From Chrysophaeum taylorii (Eukaryota > Sar > Pelagophyceae > Pelagomonadales > Pelagomonadaceae), in the NCBI GenBank assembly GCA_029834535.1, contig JAQMWT010000453.1, forward strand, positions 61,398-125,397: a stretch of DNA of 64,000 bases. The letters are read 5' to 3'. Made by a program: the position numbers and the translations under genes. The notes under the pieces are model-generated. The model ran no database searches. It had not been told where the DNA came from and saw only the letters and a program-made list of their open reading frames with translations. Shown piece by piece: positions 62,583 to 64,000 of the stretch (the stretch's first letter is position 1; each line of letters begins with the position of its first letter).

Positions 62583-64000
62583 GGATCATGGACACGAGGG
62601 GAAGAAAATGCCACAAAAGGTGAAACGTAGTCCGTGTAGGGCGCAGCGGTCGTATTGCCGATCCAACAGACGATCAAAAGAAGACCACAGCGACGAAGCA
62701 GGGGAATAACGTGATGCGTTTGGCGGTGACGTAAAATACGTTGCGGATAAGCAGGATCAACGGCCTGAATGGTGTGGCAATCGTAACCAACTTGTTCAAG
62801 GGAATGATCTGAAAGAATCCGTTTGTCACCAAGGCCAGGAGAGATAAGGGTATGAGGAAACGCGAACATGCTATACCATGAGGGGCGGAAAGATGGGTTG
62901 CAGGAGAAGGAAGACCACGATTGTCAAGAGGACAAGGAGCCGAATTGAAGGAAACGTAAGTGAGCAGTGCCAGAACCGGAACAGAGCCAGTGCCGATGGC
63001 AAAAGTGATGGAATGCTGTTGAGTGTTGTCGAGGTCAGTGAAGCACAGGTGCGGGAGAATTAAAAAAAAAGGCTGACGTTGGCGCCGGTATCATAGACAA
63101 CGAGACGAAGGTTGTGCTGTGAAGGTAGTCGCGCTCACGAGCGGTGAGCAGAGCGGTAGGGCGTTGGTGGAGGAAAGGACTTGTGAATGGAGGGGGAGAT
63201 AGGAAAGAAGGTGGAAATTGTAGGAGGGTAGGGGGGTAGGTGTTGCAAAGGGATGGGTCAGGAAGGGTGACAGCGGTGGAAGGCGGGCATCGGGTGGGTG
63301 GAGGGTGGCAACGCAAGAAGCGGCGGAGAGGATTGAGATGGTGGCAAGGGTGGATTGGGGGTGAAAAGATGGTGTTGGTAGAAGGGGGATGGGGCCTAGG
63401 TGGGTATTGGGAGTGGACCGAGGTGGGTATTGGGAATGCAACCGACGTGGGTATGGTGTTGATGCCGGGGGCGGCGGTAGCTTGTGTGCAATAGCGCTGA
63501 CGCTTAGGACAATCGTTTTCTGGGATGGCCAGGATACCACAAAAGTGACAAAGATCAGTATGGCGTTGGCGCTTGCGATGAAAACCACGGAAGATGAAGG
63601 TGGGGACGGAATGATGATCGAAAGAGGGGCGTGGGCTAGAACGTTGTTGAGAGCGCCAAGCATTGAGCGATGAAAAGACTTTTCAGAAGGATGGCGACCA
63701 TAAAAGTCTGGGGGAAACTTCACATGACGGGTACTTTCACGGAACGTAGCATGGACGTGCACAGAAACTTGTCTGAAGATAAACAAAACTTTACGTGAGG
63801 GGAGGGGGAGGCGATCAACGAAACCATCATATGTGCGCAATTTAGGATCAAGTGCAATGAGATCCTTAGACAAGAGCGAGTCGGGGAGTGTCGTTTGAAG
63901 CAATTGCACAAATGCTATAGCGGCAGGGCTGAAATCTTGATGATGCCGAGCACGTGAACACCGCTGACTGGAACTGGTAGAAAAAAAAAAAGACTTCAAG
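62583..64000 (-). pseudogene. Copia family 2 gag and protease (copy E, partial)
   Basis: The frame running from the right edge leads through a degenerate Cys-rich knuckle-like segment (about 63540-63490, with a CHFCG start but no usual histidine) to the protease VVYDTGANVSLFF (about 63098-63060), with ITFAIGTGSVPVL downstream. A shift near 62900-62870 separates it from the linker and integrase. Gag continues past the window, so the 5' LTR is not seen. Confidence 0.75.

Overview
The window looks like nuclear DNA of a unicellular, probably photosynthetic eukaryote. Housekeeping genes are GC-rich, nearly intron-free and closely spaced on both strands, and the two introns I can define are only 36 and 52 nt. 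A 209-residue protein at 37.9-38.6 kb has a signal peptide followed by a twin-arginine second targeting segment, as expected for a thylakoid-lumen protein of an alga with a secondary (red-lineage) plastid. With a P3A proton-pump ATPase and GC-rich compact genes this points to an ochrophyte (stramenopile) alga; the lineage is inference.

Layout. 0-2.9 kb: decayed coding sequence, including an O-fucosyltransferase-like relic. 3.3-17.3 kb: host genes for a plasma-membrane type H+-ATPase, VPS35 (retromer), an FAD-dependent oxidoreductase, a zinc-ribbon/basic-helix protein, a small two-TM protein head-to-head with a GPR180/TMEM145-like 7TM protein, and an NADPH-dependent FMN reductase. 18.12-30.50 kb: one 12.4-kb Ty1/copia LTR retrotransposon on the minus strand. 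30.9-49.4 kb: host genes for a METTL25-type methyltransferase, a multi-TM protein, the lumen protein, a UBE4/Ufd2 U-box E4 ligase, a small mRNA-export-adaptor-like protein, a CCDC177-like coiled-coil protein and the U5 snRNP factor PRPF6. 49.4-52.5 kb: a tandem array with two decayed Helitron helicase ends. 52.5-64 kb: at least four rearranged, partly inverted copies of a second copia family.

The most interesting item is the 12.4-kb copia element. Between its protease and integrase its polyprotein carries a C5-cytosine DNA methyltransferase with recognisable motifs I, IV, VI, VIII, IX and X. Its primer-binding site matches the anticodon arm of initiator tRNA-Met, and two extra ORFs lie between RNase H and the 3' LTR. 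This copy is inactivated by in-frame stops and frameshifts, and a 292-bp SINE-like insertion with a 10-bp target duplication sits inside it. Retrotransposon capture of cytosine methyltransferases has been reported in a dinoflagellate and a charophyte alga; this would be a further, apparently independent example and could reflect self-methylation or epigenetic camouflage.

In the second copia cluster, a 21-bp in-frame minisatellite lies inside pol, a 75-bp repeat with inverted ends sits at the rearrangement junctions, and two oppositely oriented copies share the same private mutations, which points to an inverted duplication rather than independent insertions. All assignments are from reading motifs by eye; no database search was possible.
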